Of a stretch of 64,000 bases of DNA, positions 18,948 to 27,943 are shown piece after piece (the stretch's first letter is position 1; each line of letters starts with the position of its first letter). The DNA is taken from contig NZ_JAAVUT010000021.1 in NCBI RefSeq assembly GCF_018449575.1, forward strand, positions 1 to 64,000. The letters run 5' to 3'. Both the position numbers and the translations under genes were made by a program. Source of the stretch: Sodalis sp. dw_96. GTDB lineage: Bacteria; Pseudomonadota; Gammaproteobacteria; Enterobacterales; Enterobacteriaceae. Under the pieces are notes generated by a model that had not been told where the DNA came from, did no database searches, and saw only the letters and a list, made by a program, of their open reading frames with translations.

Positions 18948-19718
18948 TTGAATTTTCTAGTTAAAATAACTGTTTTTTTGCCGTTTAGCACGCTAGTTTT
19001 CGGATGTGGCGACAAGACAGACCAGACGCTTTCTCCATCTGAGAATGCCCGCCATGTAACGCTGTTATTCACGATACCGGCTGGTATCACGTTGATGCCG
19101 ATGCAGGTGCTGTACCGTTCTGACAAGTGTATGGGTAAAAGCTATAACTCAAGCTTTGAATCTTATCCGGTGAAGGGATACAACGGCTTTTCACAGCCGT
19201 TTGTCAGGCAGGGGCACAGCAATACCTGGCAGACTCGTATAGCCGTAGACGGCGGCGGTTCGTGTCAGTGGCAGCTGAATTCTCTGCGGGTCAGCTTTAA
19301 ATTGTCTGATGATAATCCTCTGGTGAAGGGGAAAAAGGTTATTGCATCCAATTATATTTTTGATTTTGGTGATTACGGGCTCAGTGACGGCTATGGCACA
19401 GGAAGAGCGAAGGCGGTCAGCGGTAATCTCGATTTGAAAACGAATTTTTTCCCTACAACTATCATCAATAAAATGTTTCATGAAACCTCTATTGAGTTGT
19501 TTGGCGGCGATACGGATTATGCAAACTGGAGCAGACGTTACAGGCTTCAATATACCCAAAAGATAGCCATAGAGCCGATATTGCACAGCCAAAAAGGAGT
19601 GTTACTTGAGGGCGATGAGGAGCGGGGAATCGGGATGGTGATAACGTATCCCGATGGAAGCATTGAGCGTGTACGTAAGATAAAACCTGATTATCAAAGG
19701 CTACTATTGCAAAGGTAA
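18948..19718 (+). CDS. Lipoprotein, probable immunity protein to the lipase effector
   Basis: A 256-residue protein starting at TTG 18948, five nt after an ideal GGAGGAA site at the end of the previous gene. A signal peptide ends in the lipobox LVFGC (Cys20), so the mature protein should be anchored in the periplasm. That is where immunity to a secreted phospholipase is needed. The rest is beta-rich with no enzyme motif that I recognise. As third gene of a tightly packed three-gene unit ending in a strong terminator, its most likely role is immunity (inference from layout). Confidence 0.7.
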   Translation: MNFLVKITVFLPFSTLVFGCGDKTDQTLSPSENARHVTLLFTIPAGITLMPMQVLYRSDKCMGKSYNSSFESYPVKGYNGFSQPFVRQGHSNTWQTRIAVDGGGSCQWQLNSLRVSFKLSDDNPLVKGKKVIASNYIFDFGDYGLSDGYGTGRAKAVSGNLDLKTNFFPTTIINKMFHETSIELFGGDTDYANWSRRYRLQYTQKIAIEPILHSQKGVLLEGDEERGIGMVITYPDGSIERVRKIKPDYQRLLLQR

Positions 19719-19734
19719 AAAGAATAACCATGAG

Positions 19735-19759
19735 AGGATCTTCTTGAGATCCTTTTTTT
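19735..19759 (+). terminator. Rho-independent terminator of the lipase cassette, ColE1-origin-like
   Basis: A perfect 7-bp stem AGGATCT / AGATCCT (19735-19741 and 19747-19753) with loop TCTTG is followed by six further T residues, a strong intrinsic terminator 16 nt after the lipoprotein stop. The stem, loop and T run together appear identical to the GGATCTTCTTGAGATCC-T7 segment of ColE1/pMB1-type origins as I remember them, an odd match for a chromosomal terminator. Confidence 0.85.
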
Positions 19760-19844
19760 ACGCTGCTAGACGCCCTTAATGGCGATTGCCATAACCCGCA
19801 GGCCATTCTCAATCCCCGCCATGACTGATATACGCAGATAATTC

Positions 19845-20435
19845 TCAGCTAGCGTAATTGTCAATACCCGCCGGCAATACCAATTGCGCCGCCACCTCGG
19901 CCGCCTTGGCGTTACCCAGCAGGATGTCAATGATCTTCAGGGCAAAATCCATTGCGGTACCCGGCCCCTGGCTGGTTAATAGATTTTCCTCCTTAACATA
20001 GACCCAGCGCTGGTCGCGCCATTCCTTCGGCGGAATACGATCTTTCAAGGCCGGAAAGCCGGTCATGGCGACGGAGGGGAACAGCTGGTGATGCTGCAAA
20101 ACCAGAGCCGGCGCAGCGCAGATTGCCGCCACCAGTTTGCCCTGATTTTTCATCCGGCGAACGGCCGCCACCAGTTGGGCATCGTCGCGAAAGCCTTCGG
20201 CGCCTTTGGCGCCCCCAGGCAATACAATGACATCAAATTGCCGGTCACGCACTGCCGACAAGGGCGTGTCGGCCAGCAGACGTACTCCTCGTGAACAGCG
20301 GACTTCACGTTCATCGCCGTTATTCACGGCGGCGGTTGTTACCTCGATACCGCCACGCACCAGCAGATCGATAACGGTGACGGCCTCGGTCTCCTCACTC
20401 CCATTCGCCAGACATACCAGTGCCGAGACGGCCAT
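19845..20435 (-). CDS. yajL: Protein deglycase/chaperone YajL (DJ-1/PfpI family)
   Basis: A 196-residue member of the DJ-1 superfamily that protects proteins against oxidative and carbonyl damage. The nucleophile-elbow cysteine is in [11 protein letters not shown] at about residue 106, as in E. coli. The N-terminal [13 protein letters not shown] region carries the conserved glutamate that interacts with it. I use the ATG at 20435, which has a good GGAGAA site and gives the E. coli length. It overlaps the 3' end of panE by 41 nt, so the two genes are translated from one mRNA. Confidence 0.95.
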   Translation of the reverse strand: MAVSALVCLANGSEETEAVTVIDLLVRGGIEVTTAAVNNGDEREVRCSRGVRLLADTPLSAVRDRQFDVIVLPGGAKGAEGFRDDAQLVAAVRRMKNQGKLVAAICAAPALVLQHHQLFPSVAMTGFPALKDRIPPKEWRDQRWVYVKEENLLTSQGPGTAMDFALKIIDILLGNAKAAEVAAQLVLPAGIDNYAS

Positions 20436-21312
20436 AAAGATTCTCCTTTTGCTTAACCAGTTCATACATACGTTGATTGGCGGGGACATTGACGCCGTGC
20501 GCCCGCGCGCGCCGCAACAGATAACCATTAATATAATCAATCTCGGTATGCCGCTGGGCGCGAATATCCTGCAACATGGAGGAAGTATTATCGGCGGTGT
20601 TTTTGATGATCTGCCCGACATACAGCAGCAGGCTTTCATAGGAAGTGTGAAAACCTTCGCGATCCATTACCGCGGCCACTTCGCGGCATAAATCCTCGAT
20701 TTCGTTACTGTAACGATCCATTTCACCATTTGTGCATTCATAAATCGCCGTGAGCGGGTTGATGACGCAGTTTGACGCCAGCTTAATCCAGCAGGTGGCG
20801 GCAATATTGTCATGCCAGGCCACATCCGGCAGCGCATCGTGCAGGACTTCCGCAATTGAACTGATGGATTGCGCATTGGCGGTCAGCGGTCCGATACGGG
20901 TGGTGCCGCTGTAAACATGGATAATGCTGCCGCCGTCGCTGCGGTAGGCCGCATGGGTGGTTATGCCCTGCAAAAGAGGCTGACTCAGGGCCGGCAATTC
21001 TTCACGGGTACCCAGGCCATTATGTAACAGCACAATGGCGCAATCTGGCTTAAGCTGCGGCAGCAGGCTTCTGATAGCGTCGGAAACCTGCCAGGCTTTC
21101 AGGGTCACAAGCAATAAATCGCTCTCGGCCAGTAACGCGGCGTTATTGGCCGGCAGCTGATATTGAAAGGTTTCTCCAAGCGGCGAGACCACATCAACGG
21201 TACAAAAGGGTTGCGGCACACGGAGCCAACCCTGAAGGGTATGTCCCTGCTGGAACAGTCCCGCCAGCCAGAGTTGACCGATAGCCCCACAACCCAGAAC
21301 GGTAATATTCAT
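20395..21312 (-). CDS. panE: 2-dehydropantoate 2-reductase
   Basis: A 305-residue NADPH-dependent ketopantoate reductase of pantothenate and coenzyme A synthesis. The Rossmann motif GCGAIGQLW is at the N-terminus. The catalytic lysine lies in [16 protein letters not shown] (about residue 175), and a downstream conserved acidic residue is present in the C-terminal helical domain. Length is close to E. coli (303). It is first in the panE-yajL pair and divergent from yajQ, with about 190 bp between the two starts. Confidence 0.96.
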   Translation of the reverse strand: MNITVLGCGAIGQLWLAGLFQQGHTLQGWLRVPQPFCTVDVVSPLGETFQYQLPANNAALLAESDLLLVTLKAWQVSDAIRSLLPQLKPDCAIVLLHNGLGTREELPALSQPLLQGITTHAAYRSDGGSIIHVYSGTTRIGPLTANAQSISSIAEVLHDALPDVAWHDNIAATCWIKLASNCVINPLTAIYECTNGEMDRYSNEIEDLCREVAAVMDREGFHTSYESLLLYVGQIIKNTADNTSSMLQDIRAQRHTEIDYINGYLLRRARAHGVNVPANQRMYELVKQKENLYGRLGTGMSGEWE

Positions 21313-21505
21313 GTTCCTAACCTTTGTGTAGATTTAGCCTTCACCCGGCTATATGTGCAGTGCGACGCTTTCATTATAGACATTTACGCTATTCGGGACG
21401 TATTGCTACCGGCCGGAGAGCAAGCCATCGGCGACGACTGACTTTTGTATCTGGCAAACCAAGCAGGTATGATGCTTGCCATGGTGAGACTGACAGAGAA
21501 ACATT

Positions 21506-21997
21506 ATGCCCTCATTTGATATCGTTTCAGAAATAGATATGCAAGAAGTTCGTAACGCGGTGGAAAATGCCAATCGGGAATTGTCCACCCGCTGGGATTT
21601 TCGCAACGTGCCGGCAAGCTTTGAGCTGAATGAAAAAAACCAAAGCATCACCGCCACCAGCGAATCCGATTTCCAGGTGCAGCAACTGGTGGAGATCCTG
21701 CGCGAGAAGCTGGCTAAGCGCGGTATCGAGGGCGGGGCTATCGAGCTGCCCGACGAGATGACGCGCAGCGGCAAAACCTACAGCATCGAGGCCAAGCTCA
21801 AACAGGGTATAGAGTCAACCCTGGCCAAAAAGCTGGTGAAACTGATCAAAGACAGCAAACTCAAGGTGCAGGTGCAGATCCAGGGCGAACAGGTGCGGGT
21901 GACCGGTAAATCCCGGGATGATTTGCAGGGCGCCATGGCGCTGGTCAAAGGCGGCGAGCTGGGCCAACCGTTCCAGTTCACCAATTTTCGCGATTGA
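21506..21997 (+). CDS. yajQ: YajQ family nucleotide/cyclic-di-GMP-binding protein
   Basis: A 163-residue protein of the UPF0234 family, opening with [20 protein letters not shown] and ending with the conserved [11 protein letters not shown]. Members fold as two ferredoxin-like domains and bind nucleotides or nucleic acid; a homologue in plant pathogens binds cyclic-di-GMP. Length is as in E. coli. In E. coli yajR follows directly on the opposite strand, whereas here a 3.8-kb gene is inserted between them. Confidence 0.96.
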   Translation: MPSFDIVSEIDMQEVRNAVENANRELSTRWDFRNVPASFELNEKNQSITATSESDFQVQQLVEILREKLAKRGIEGGAIELPDEMTRSGKTYSIEAKLKQGIESTLAKKLVKLIKDSKLKVQVQIQGEQVRVTGKSRDDLQGAMALVKGGELGQPFQFTNFRD

Positions 21998-22338
21998 TGG
22001 ACCCGGGCTGTTGCCCGGCATAAACAAACGCAGGTATTCCGTTCTTTGGCTTTCCGCCGGAGAACGGGTTTAGGGTTAAATCTATGGTAAATCCAGGCTG
22101 GGAGCGAGCCGACAGCGCAACAAGGCTATTTTTTGCATCACGACGCCCATGGCAAGCAGAGGCCGCTTAAATTTTTGATTGAAATAATACTCATACTACT
22201 CGTTTAAGACAATTCAACGAAGTGAAATAAAGACTGCCGTTAAAAAAACTTATTTCTTTCCCGTTGAAGAAAATTCTGGTTAGGTCACTTAAAAAAAAGT
22301 AAAGTTGGACCGAGGTTAACCTGCCGAAGGAAAGTAAT
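21998..22338. other. Intergenic region upstream of the large toxin-like gene
   Basis: No gene seen. Just after yajQ there are two hairpins, CCGGGC / GCCCGG (about 22004-22019) and CCGTTC / GAACGG (about 22037-22068). Neither has a long T tail, so termination is uncertain. From about 22165 to 22315 the sequence is AT-rich with several A runs, resembling the leader of an acquired gene. GAAGGAAAG just upstream of 22339 is a good ribosome-binding site. I could not identify a specific promoter box. Confidence 0.5.
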
Positions 22339-25300
22339 ATGCATATTTCTACCCACAAAACAGGTCATAATATAATTGACAGAGAATTGTTATCTAATTC
22401 AACTAATTCACGTGAGTATAAGGAAACATTGCAGTTATTTGATGCGCTAAAAGCCATAAGAACATCTGAAAATATACAATTGGCAATACCAAAAATACAG
22501 GGTAAGAAAAATTGGGCTAATAATGCCGTGCGCCTGTTATTTGCCTCGGTTCTTTCGCCAATAAATTTTTCGTTAGGTAATATTACCACAAATAAACATA
22601 ATTCCCTTTCCGTCAATGTCGACTCAAGGACCGTTAAGCCTATTCTGGGGTTGGCTGCCCCGATGGCTTATAATAACGCCGGCGTCAGCATATTGGCTAA
22701 TAAAATATCCATCGATATATCTTCCCGAGATACATATACTTCCAGGCATCAAAGCCCACGACGAGTAGTCAGAGGCACTGACGAGAAAAATAATTCCGCG
22801 GGGAATACACTTTATTTACCATCAGTGTCATTAGCAACAAAGAATATTGAAAATTTTTTAACCGCGAGAGGGCTTATTGATAATAAAACGTCGCAGGGAA
22901 AGACGGATTTAATCAATGCCGCGGTGGATTACATTTCTAATCACAGCGATGGGATGAATAAGATCGCCAAACATTTGATACGGCACTCAGGGCTATTTGG
23001 CGCTAAAAAAAATGAAAAAATAAGCGAATTTATTCAGCAAAAAACGGTGATGGCCTGGATGCATTCATTACTTTTTGCGGACGGGGTTGAAGTCTTTACA
23101 GTCAATGAATTTATTAGGGTCTACCAAAATGAATCCTTGGGCAAAGTTGTTTCCACCCATCATTTCGCAGCGCATCTCTCCGAGACCGTTCGCCACGGAT
23201 TGACCGTCGACTGCGATACCCGCGAGAGGGCTGGCTTAAATAAAAGTTCGCTGGCATTTATAGATGATAATATTTTTATACCGATAATGCCGACTTTTTA
23301 TTTTAATACTGTGCAAGATGCATCGATGACCTATTCAATCGGCTCTCTTGAATGGGGATACTTGCATGCTGGTATGGGTTTCGCTATGAGCGCTGAAATG
23401 AACCTGCAGTCTATATCGGCAAATGAGCTGGTATCCTTAGGGATATTCTTGGATTCTATGTTAAGAGAAGGGCTGTCGGATCCTTCACTGATTAAGCTGT
23501 TTATACTGCCAGCCATATTTTATCAAGTTAAATACAGTCTGGATAATGGCATAAAAATTAATATTGATGATGTCATGGATGCGAAAGAAATAAAACAAGA
23601 GGTTCTAGAGAGATATTTTTTGGCCTGCGATAAATTCAATGAAATGATTGATCCGGTAATGTATCTTTCTCAGGCATTGGCGTCATATCAAACCCGGACA
23701 AAGCTCGCTGAAGAGTTGATTAGCACAAACTGTGCCGCGGAAGACCAAACAGGCGTGCCTTACATTTCTTTATATAAATATTATAATAACTATATTAAGT
23801 GTGCCGATGTCATTGATGGGGCAAAAAACGCGGTTCGGCAACTCCCCCCACTTGATGTGGTGTTTGAAAAGCAAAACGCCGATATCGCCGATGCTTTCGC
23901 CAACGTCGATAAACGGATCATTTACAACGCCATATCCGGTATTGATGCTCATGAGGTTGATTTCCTGGCGGGGGCCGAGGTGCAAAAGGTTAGGGTCGGT
24001 TTTGCCCATCGAATGAAACCTCATACGGCGTTAGGTTATTTGGCCTTTTCTCAATATGATAATTTATCACTCCGGAGCAATGTCGATGTGTTCTCAGCTA
24101 AAAAAGACAATAAAGAAAGAATTTATGCTTTAATTAATGAAAAAGAAGGATATCGCGTTAAACGTGTTGATGAAAATGTGGTTGCCTATTTTGAATTATT
24201 AAAAATTTATCGTTCTGAATTAGAGACGGATAATAATATCAAGCTAAATCTTCAAAAGGGCAGATGGCAGGTATTGCAGACCGCCACTCAGTCCCTTAAG
24301 GTTTTCGCCACAACTTTAAGTCAGATACACCGTGACAATATGTTCGAATATTTAAATGCATTAGGATATGACAAAACGGCGGCCGAAAAGACCAGAGATT
24401 TTTTCTTATCCCTCATCCCTCTTTATGATTGTATTACTTACGCACAGGGTGGCAAAGAAGGCGAAGCCGTGGCAGCCTGTAGTATGGATGCATTAATGCT
24501 GGCCCCGTTTGTCGGCAAGGGACTGAGTATGAGCGCCAAGGCCGCGACGAAGTTCGGTTTTGGATCAAGGATCGCATTGGGGGAGTTCGCAAGCGGTTTC
24601 GCCGCCGGACAATCCCTTAGGATGGCGATGAAAAACGGGGTGCTACAGCTATCAAGATTCGCGGCCCTGCCTGCATCGCGCGAGCTTAATCGGGTGGCGC
24701 TGAGCGAATTGGGCGTGGAATTTCTTCGCTTGTTTGATCCGGGCCTTGAGATTACCGGCCGTATGAGCGGCGCGATATTAAAACGGGTGATTCAAGGGGC
24801 TGACATCGTAGGACGGTCCCTTCCCGCACTGGATAAAGTCCTTGCCGCGTTGCGAGCAAAAAAAATCGACCCTTTCACTCCCCCTGGCAACCCGTATCAA
24901 ATGGCGCGCCTGCCGGCATTGAAGCGAGAGGTACCGGTGGTAAAGCTTGACGGGGATACCCTTCACGGCAAGGCAATCTATGTCAGGATAAACCCTGAGA
25001 ACAATGATATTTTCGGCCGTAAGTATACGCTGGCCGAGGATAAAACCCTGGTCCCCGTCCCTCTTCGCTTGTCAAAAAGGCTGATTAATTTGCGAACCCA
25101 AGGCCTGGGCGGCTTGGGGGGAAAGGTGCGGGCCAGGCAATGGATGACCGAGCAAAGAAGCCTGTCCGACGAGGTTCATGAATCTCTGCGAGACGTAGTG
25201 CTCTCGCCGGCCAATGAACACATCGGGTTCCCCGGTATGGGTCATGGGCATGGCAGCGCGGCAGGCGGCATCGAACGGTCCTGGAGGGCGGCCTATGCCG

Positions 25301-26127
25301 TGGAAAAGCATTTACCGAAGCAATTTTTTATCAAAACCTTTGGCGATCGGGACAGCGAATCCATCCTTTTTCCGGAACTTGGCGTACCGTTGCATCAGAA
25401 CAGCTTAGACGCGACTGAATATGAGCGCGCTTTTGCAAGGTTGTCAGAAAATGAAAAAACCGCGGTACGTACCTGGTCGCTGGTTGAAGATGACGTCAGA
25501 AGCTTCAGTGATGGCACGCCTAACCTTACCTGGTTGAACAAAAAGCCTATAAATGTCGAGCTCAACCAAAAATTGCGGGACGGCATCCCCTTCACTCCGG
25601 AGGAAAAAGAGGTTCATGACGGTCTTATGGCCTTCTTGCGGGCGGATATACCCCGACAGCACGGGAGCTATCTGCGTATCGCGGAATACCGGCAGGGCCA
25701 GCGCATTCCCTGGCCCCATGATATTGCCGTGGGGGACATCGTCACCAATCATCCTCAGTTGATGAGCGTGTCGGCGGACGATGGGTTCGCGCGGCTTTTT
25801 GCTGAACAGGCCGCTGAAGATGGTCCGGAAATTGAGCAGGGGCTGGAGGCGCTGGTTATCTATCGAATTGACAATGGGGAAACATGCACGCCGCTTTTAC
25901 CTATGGCCGCCAGTACGGTGATCGACGAAGTGGAATATCTTTATCCACCCAAAACCTATTTTCGCGTCAAGGGCATCAGTATTGCCGATGGAATTTCACA
26001 GTATATTTTCCCCCGAAAACGGATCGGGGTTATTTTGGAGGAGATAACAGAAGTCCCCTTTAGAGCAAAAAATCTCTTTTCCGGATATACCTATTTATAC
26101 GACCTGCCGCCGCTGGCGCGCCGCTAA
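22339..26127 (+). CDS. Large putative ADP-ribosyltransferase toxin/effector
   Basis: A 1262-residue protein with no signal peptide or lipobox and a Ser/Thr/Asn-rich first 30 residues. The N-terminal about 650 residues are helical and unrecognised. A hydrophobic pair around LIPLYDCITYAQGG ... SMDALMLAPFVGKG (about 692-728) and the segment LVPVPLRLSKRL ... RTQGLGG (about 904-925) recall linkers found before variable toxin domains in large Pseudomonas/enterobacterial toxins (from memory). Residues about 1030-1262 match an R-S-E ADP-ribosyltransferase: LSENEKTAVRTW opening, Arg1113 or Arg1118 (SYLRIAEYR), SVS at 1143-1145 and the biglutamate EVE with Glu1197 and Glu1199, followed by YLYPPKTYFRV. 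No immunity gene follows, favouring a eukaryotic target (inference). The 5' half is visibly AT-richer than the 3' half. Confidence 0.75.
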   Translation: MHISTHKTGHNIIDRELLSNSTNSREYKETLQLFDALKAIRTSENIQLAIPKIQGKKNWANNAVRLLFASVLSPINFSLGNITTNKHNSLSVNVDSRTVKPILGLAAPMAYNNAGVSILANKISIDISSRDTYTSRHQSPRRVVRGTDEKNNSAGNTLYLPSVSLATKNIENFLTARGLIDNKTSQGKTDLINAAVDYISNHSDGMNKIAKHLIRHSGLFGAKKNEKISEFIQQKTVMAWMHSLLFADGVEVFTVNEFIRVYQNESLGKVVSTHHFAAHLSETVRHGLTVDCDTRERAGLNKSSLAFIDDNIFIPIMPTFYFNTVQDASMTYSIGSLEWGYLHAGMGFAMSAEMNLQSISANELVSLGIFLDSMLREGLSDPSLIKLFILPAIFYQVKYSLDNGIKINIDDVMDAKEIKQEVLERYFLACDKFNEMIDPVMYLSQALASYQTRTKLAEELISTNCAAEDQTGVPYISLYKYYNNYIKCADVIDGAKNAVRQLPPLDVVFEKQNADIADAFANVDKRIIYNAISGIDAHEVDFLAGAEVQKVRVGFAHRMKPHTALGYLAFSQYDNLSLRSNVDVFSAKKDNKERIYALINEKEGYRVKRVDENVVAYFELLKIYRSELETDNNIKLNLQKGRWQVLQTATQSLKVFATTLSQIHRDNMFEYLNALGYDKTAAEKTRDFFLSLIPLYDCITYAQGGKEGEAVAACSMDALMLAPFVGKGLSMSAKAATKFGFGSRIALGEFASGFAAGQSLRMAMKNGVLQLSRFAALPASRELNRVALSELGVEFLRLFDPGLEITGRMSGAILKRVIQGADIVGRSLPALDKVLAALRAKKIDPFTPPGNPYQMARLPALKREVPVVKLDGDTLHGKAIYVRINPENNDIFGRKYTLAEDKTLVPVPLRLSKRLINLRTQGLGGLGGKVRARQWMTEQRSLSDEVHESLRDVVLSPANEHIGFPGMGHGHGSAAGGIERSWRAAYAVEKHLPKQFFIKTFGDRDSESILFPELGVPLHQNSLDATEYERAFARLSENEKTAVRTWSLVEDDVRSFSDGTPNLTWLNKKPINVELNQKLRDGIPFTPEEKEVHDGLMAFLRADIPRQHGSYLRIAEYRQGQRIPWPHDIAVGDIVTNHPQLMSVSADDGFARLFAEQAAEDGPEIEQGLEALVIYRIDNGETCTPLLPMAASTVIDEVEYLYPPKTYFRVKGISIADGISQYIFPRKRIGVILEEITEVPFRAKNLFSGYTYLYDLPPLARR

Positions 26128-26161
26128 GTCTCTTCACGGCCGTCAGCATAGTCATCGGCGG

Positions 26162-26245
26162 GATAGATATGCCCGAGGCATAGCCGCCGATAGGCGAGGA
26201 ATCTCAGGCATAGCAGTCGGTGGATAGCTGGATCTTAGGCATGTG
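26162..26245. repeat. Short degenerate repeat downstream of the toxin gene
   Basis: Three loosely spaced copies of GATAG followed after 9-12 nt by AGGCAT begin at 26162, 26189 and 26223 in the 138-bp gap before the yajR stop codon. Spacing is irregular (27 and 34 bp), so this is a weak repeat and may be the scar of an older element. Confidence 0.35.
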
Positions 26246-26265
26246 CGGCGACAGGGTAGTTTGAC

Positions 26266-27630
26266 TTAGAGCACATCCACCAAACGCTCCAGCTCAATCC
26301 GGTTGGTGCGTTTGGTGTCAATCTTGACATAGGCGCTTTGCTCTTCCGGCACCACCACCACCTCGGTAACCCCGGGTTGGGACTTCAGCCGCTGTTCCAG
26401 TCCGCCGTCTTTCACCGCCAGCGCGGATAACGTCAGACGCAGGCTACTGACATAAGGGGGTTCCCGCAACGTGCTGCTTACCAGCCACCATACCAGGGTG
26501 ATGCCCGCGCCGGTCAGGAAAACCAGTCCGGCGCCGGACAATTCAAATAGCCAGCCGCCCAGGCTGCCGCCGACCGCGACGCCAAGAAACTGGCTAGTGG
26601 AGTAAATGCCCATGGCGGTGCCTTTGTAACCGGCCGGCGCTTCTTTGCTTATCAAGGAAGGCAATATGGCTTCCATCACGTTAAACGCCAGGAAGAACAG
26701 CTGCACGCCGGCAAAAATGGCCCACAAATCCTGTCCGGCTAGCCAAAGCACAATTTCAGCCGTCATCAACACGGTGATGCAGCCCATAAACACCCGCTTC
26801 ATCTGCCTTTTGACTTCGGCATAAATAATAAAGGGGACCACCGCGGCGAAAGAAATCAGCATGGTCACCAAATAGACTTTCCAGTGATCGGCGGCAAGCA
26901 GTCCCGCTTTTACCATCATGGGGGGCAGGGCGACAAAACTGGACATTAACAAAGCATGCAGGCAGAAGATGCCGAAATTCAGCTTCAATAATTGAGGGTT
27001 GGCCAGCACTTTGGCGAAACTGTCCTTAACAATGCCGGATTCGCGGTTAAGGATATGGGCATCGGCGTTAGGCACCACCAGCAGGGTCAGTACAATACCC
27101 GCCAACGCCAGTATGGCGATACCCCAGAACAGCGCGTGCAAACCGAGGGCATGGGTAATAATCGGACCCAAGACCATGGCAATGGCGAAGGTGACGCCGA
27201 AGCTGATGCCGATAAATGCCATGGCTTTGGTGCGGTTCTGTTCGCGGGTCAAATCCGATAACAGCGCCATCACCGCGGCGGCGATAGCACCGGAACCCTG
27301 CAAGGCGCGGCCTAATATGACTCCCCATATGGAGTCGGTCATGGCGGCAATCGCGCTGCCGAGGGCAAACACCAATAACCCGCCGACAATAAGCGGCTTG
27401 CGGCCGACACGATCGGAGATCAACCCGAAAGGCAGCTGGAATATCGCCTGCGCCAGTCCGTATATACCGATAGCCAGGCCGATCAGCGCCTCGCTTGCGC
27501 CCTGTAGCGCCATGCCATAAGTGGTAAGGACCGGCAGCACCATAAACATGCCCAGCATTCGTAATGAAAAAACCGTGCCCAAACCCCAGGTGGCGCGTAG
27601 TTCGGTGCCGGTCATTTTATTGTCGTTCAT
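26266..27630 (-). CDS. yajR: MFS transporter YajR
   Basis: A 454-residue major-facilitator transporter, the same length as E. coli YajR. Twelve hydrophobic segments are visible. The motif-A loop appears as GLISDRVGRKPLIVGG (about residues 68-83), the usual D-x-x-G-R-R/K signature. The last about 65 residues form a soluble ferredoxin-like domain (VVVVPEEQSAYVKIDTKRTN) that characterises YajR. The physiological substrate is not known. It faces the end of the large toxin gene. Confidence 0.95.
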   Translation of the reverse strand: MNDNKMTGTELRATWGLGTVFSLRMLGMFMVLPVLTTYGMALQGASEALIGLAIGIYGLAQAIFQLPFGLISDRVGRKPLIVGGLLVFALGSAIAAMTDSIWGVILGRALQGSGAIAAAVMALLSDLTREQNRTKAMAFIGISFGVTFAIAMVLGPIITHALGLHALFWGIAILALAGIVLTLLVVPNADAHILNRESGIVKDSFAKVLANPQLLKLNFGIFCLHALLMSSFVALPPMMVKAGLLAADHWKVYLVTMLISFAAVVPFIIYAEVKRQMKRVFMGCITVLMTAEIVLWLAGQDLWAIFAGVQLFFLAFNVMEAILPSLISKEAPAGYKGTAMGIYSTSQFLGVAVGGSLGGWLFELSGAGLVFLTGAGITLVWWLVSSTLREPPYVSSLRLTLSALAVKDGGLEQRLKSQPGVTEVVVVPEEQSAYVKIDTKRTNRIELERLVDVL

Positions 27631-27792
27631 TCTTACCTCATGATGCCAAACAGGGCTATTTTACAGCCAATCTCAAGCGGGGGAAATGGAATGTCTTTTA
27701 ACAGATGTTACGGCAAAACGCCATTGATCCGATGTAGATATCGGTTTGGGGCAGGGGAAGGGGGGAGGACCGGCAAAGCATGGCTTTACCGT

Positions 27793-27918
27793 TATACCCA
27801 TCATCTTTCAAGCCGCAGCTGTGTTGACTGCGCCCACTCACCCCAGTCACTTAGTGATCTAAGCTCCAGGGGTTCGCGAGCTTGCCGCCTTGCTGCAACT
27901 TGAAAGCTATTGGGTATA
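27793..27918. repeat. ERIC (IRU) element
   Basis: A 126-bp imperfect palindrome starting TATACCCATCATCTTTCAAG and ending CTATTGGGTATA matches the enterobacterial repetitive intergenic consensus over its whole length, with the central CAGTCACTTAGTGATC and CTTGCCGCC segments. It lies between yajR and cyoE. ERICs are non-autonomous and can fold as RNA hairpins when transcribed. Confidence 0.93.
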
Positions 27919-27943
27919 GCAGGCATTACTTACCAGACATTAT

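Noticed and set aside
26128-26265. Immunity gene downstream of the ADP-ribosyltransferase-like gene.
   Set aside because: Only 138 bp separate it from the yajR stop codon and no open frame with a start and ribosome-binding site fits there.
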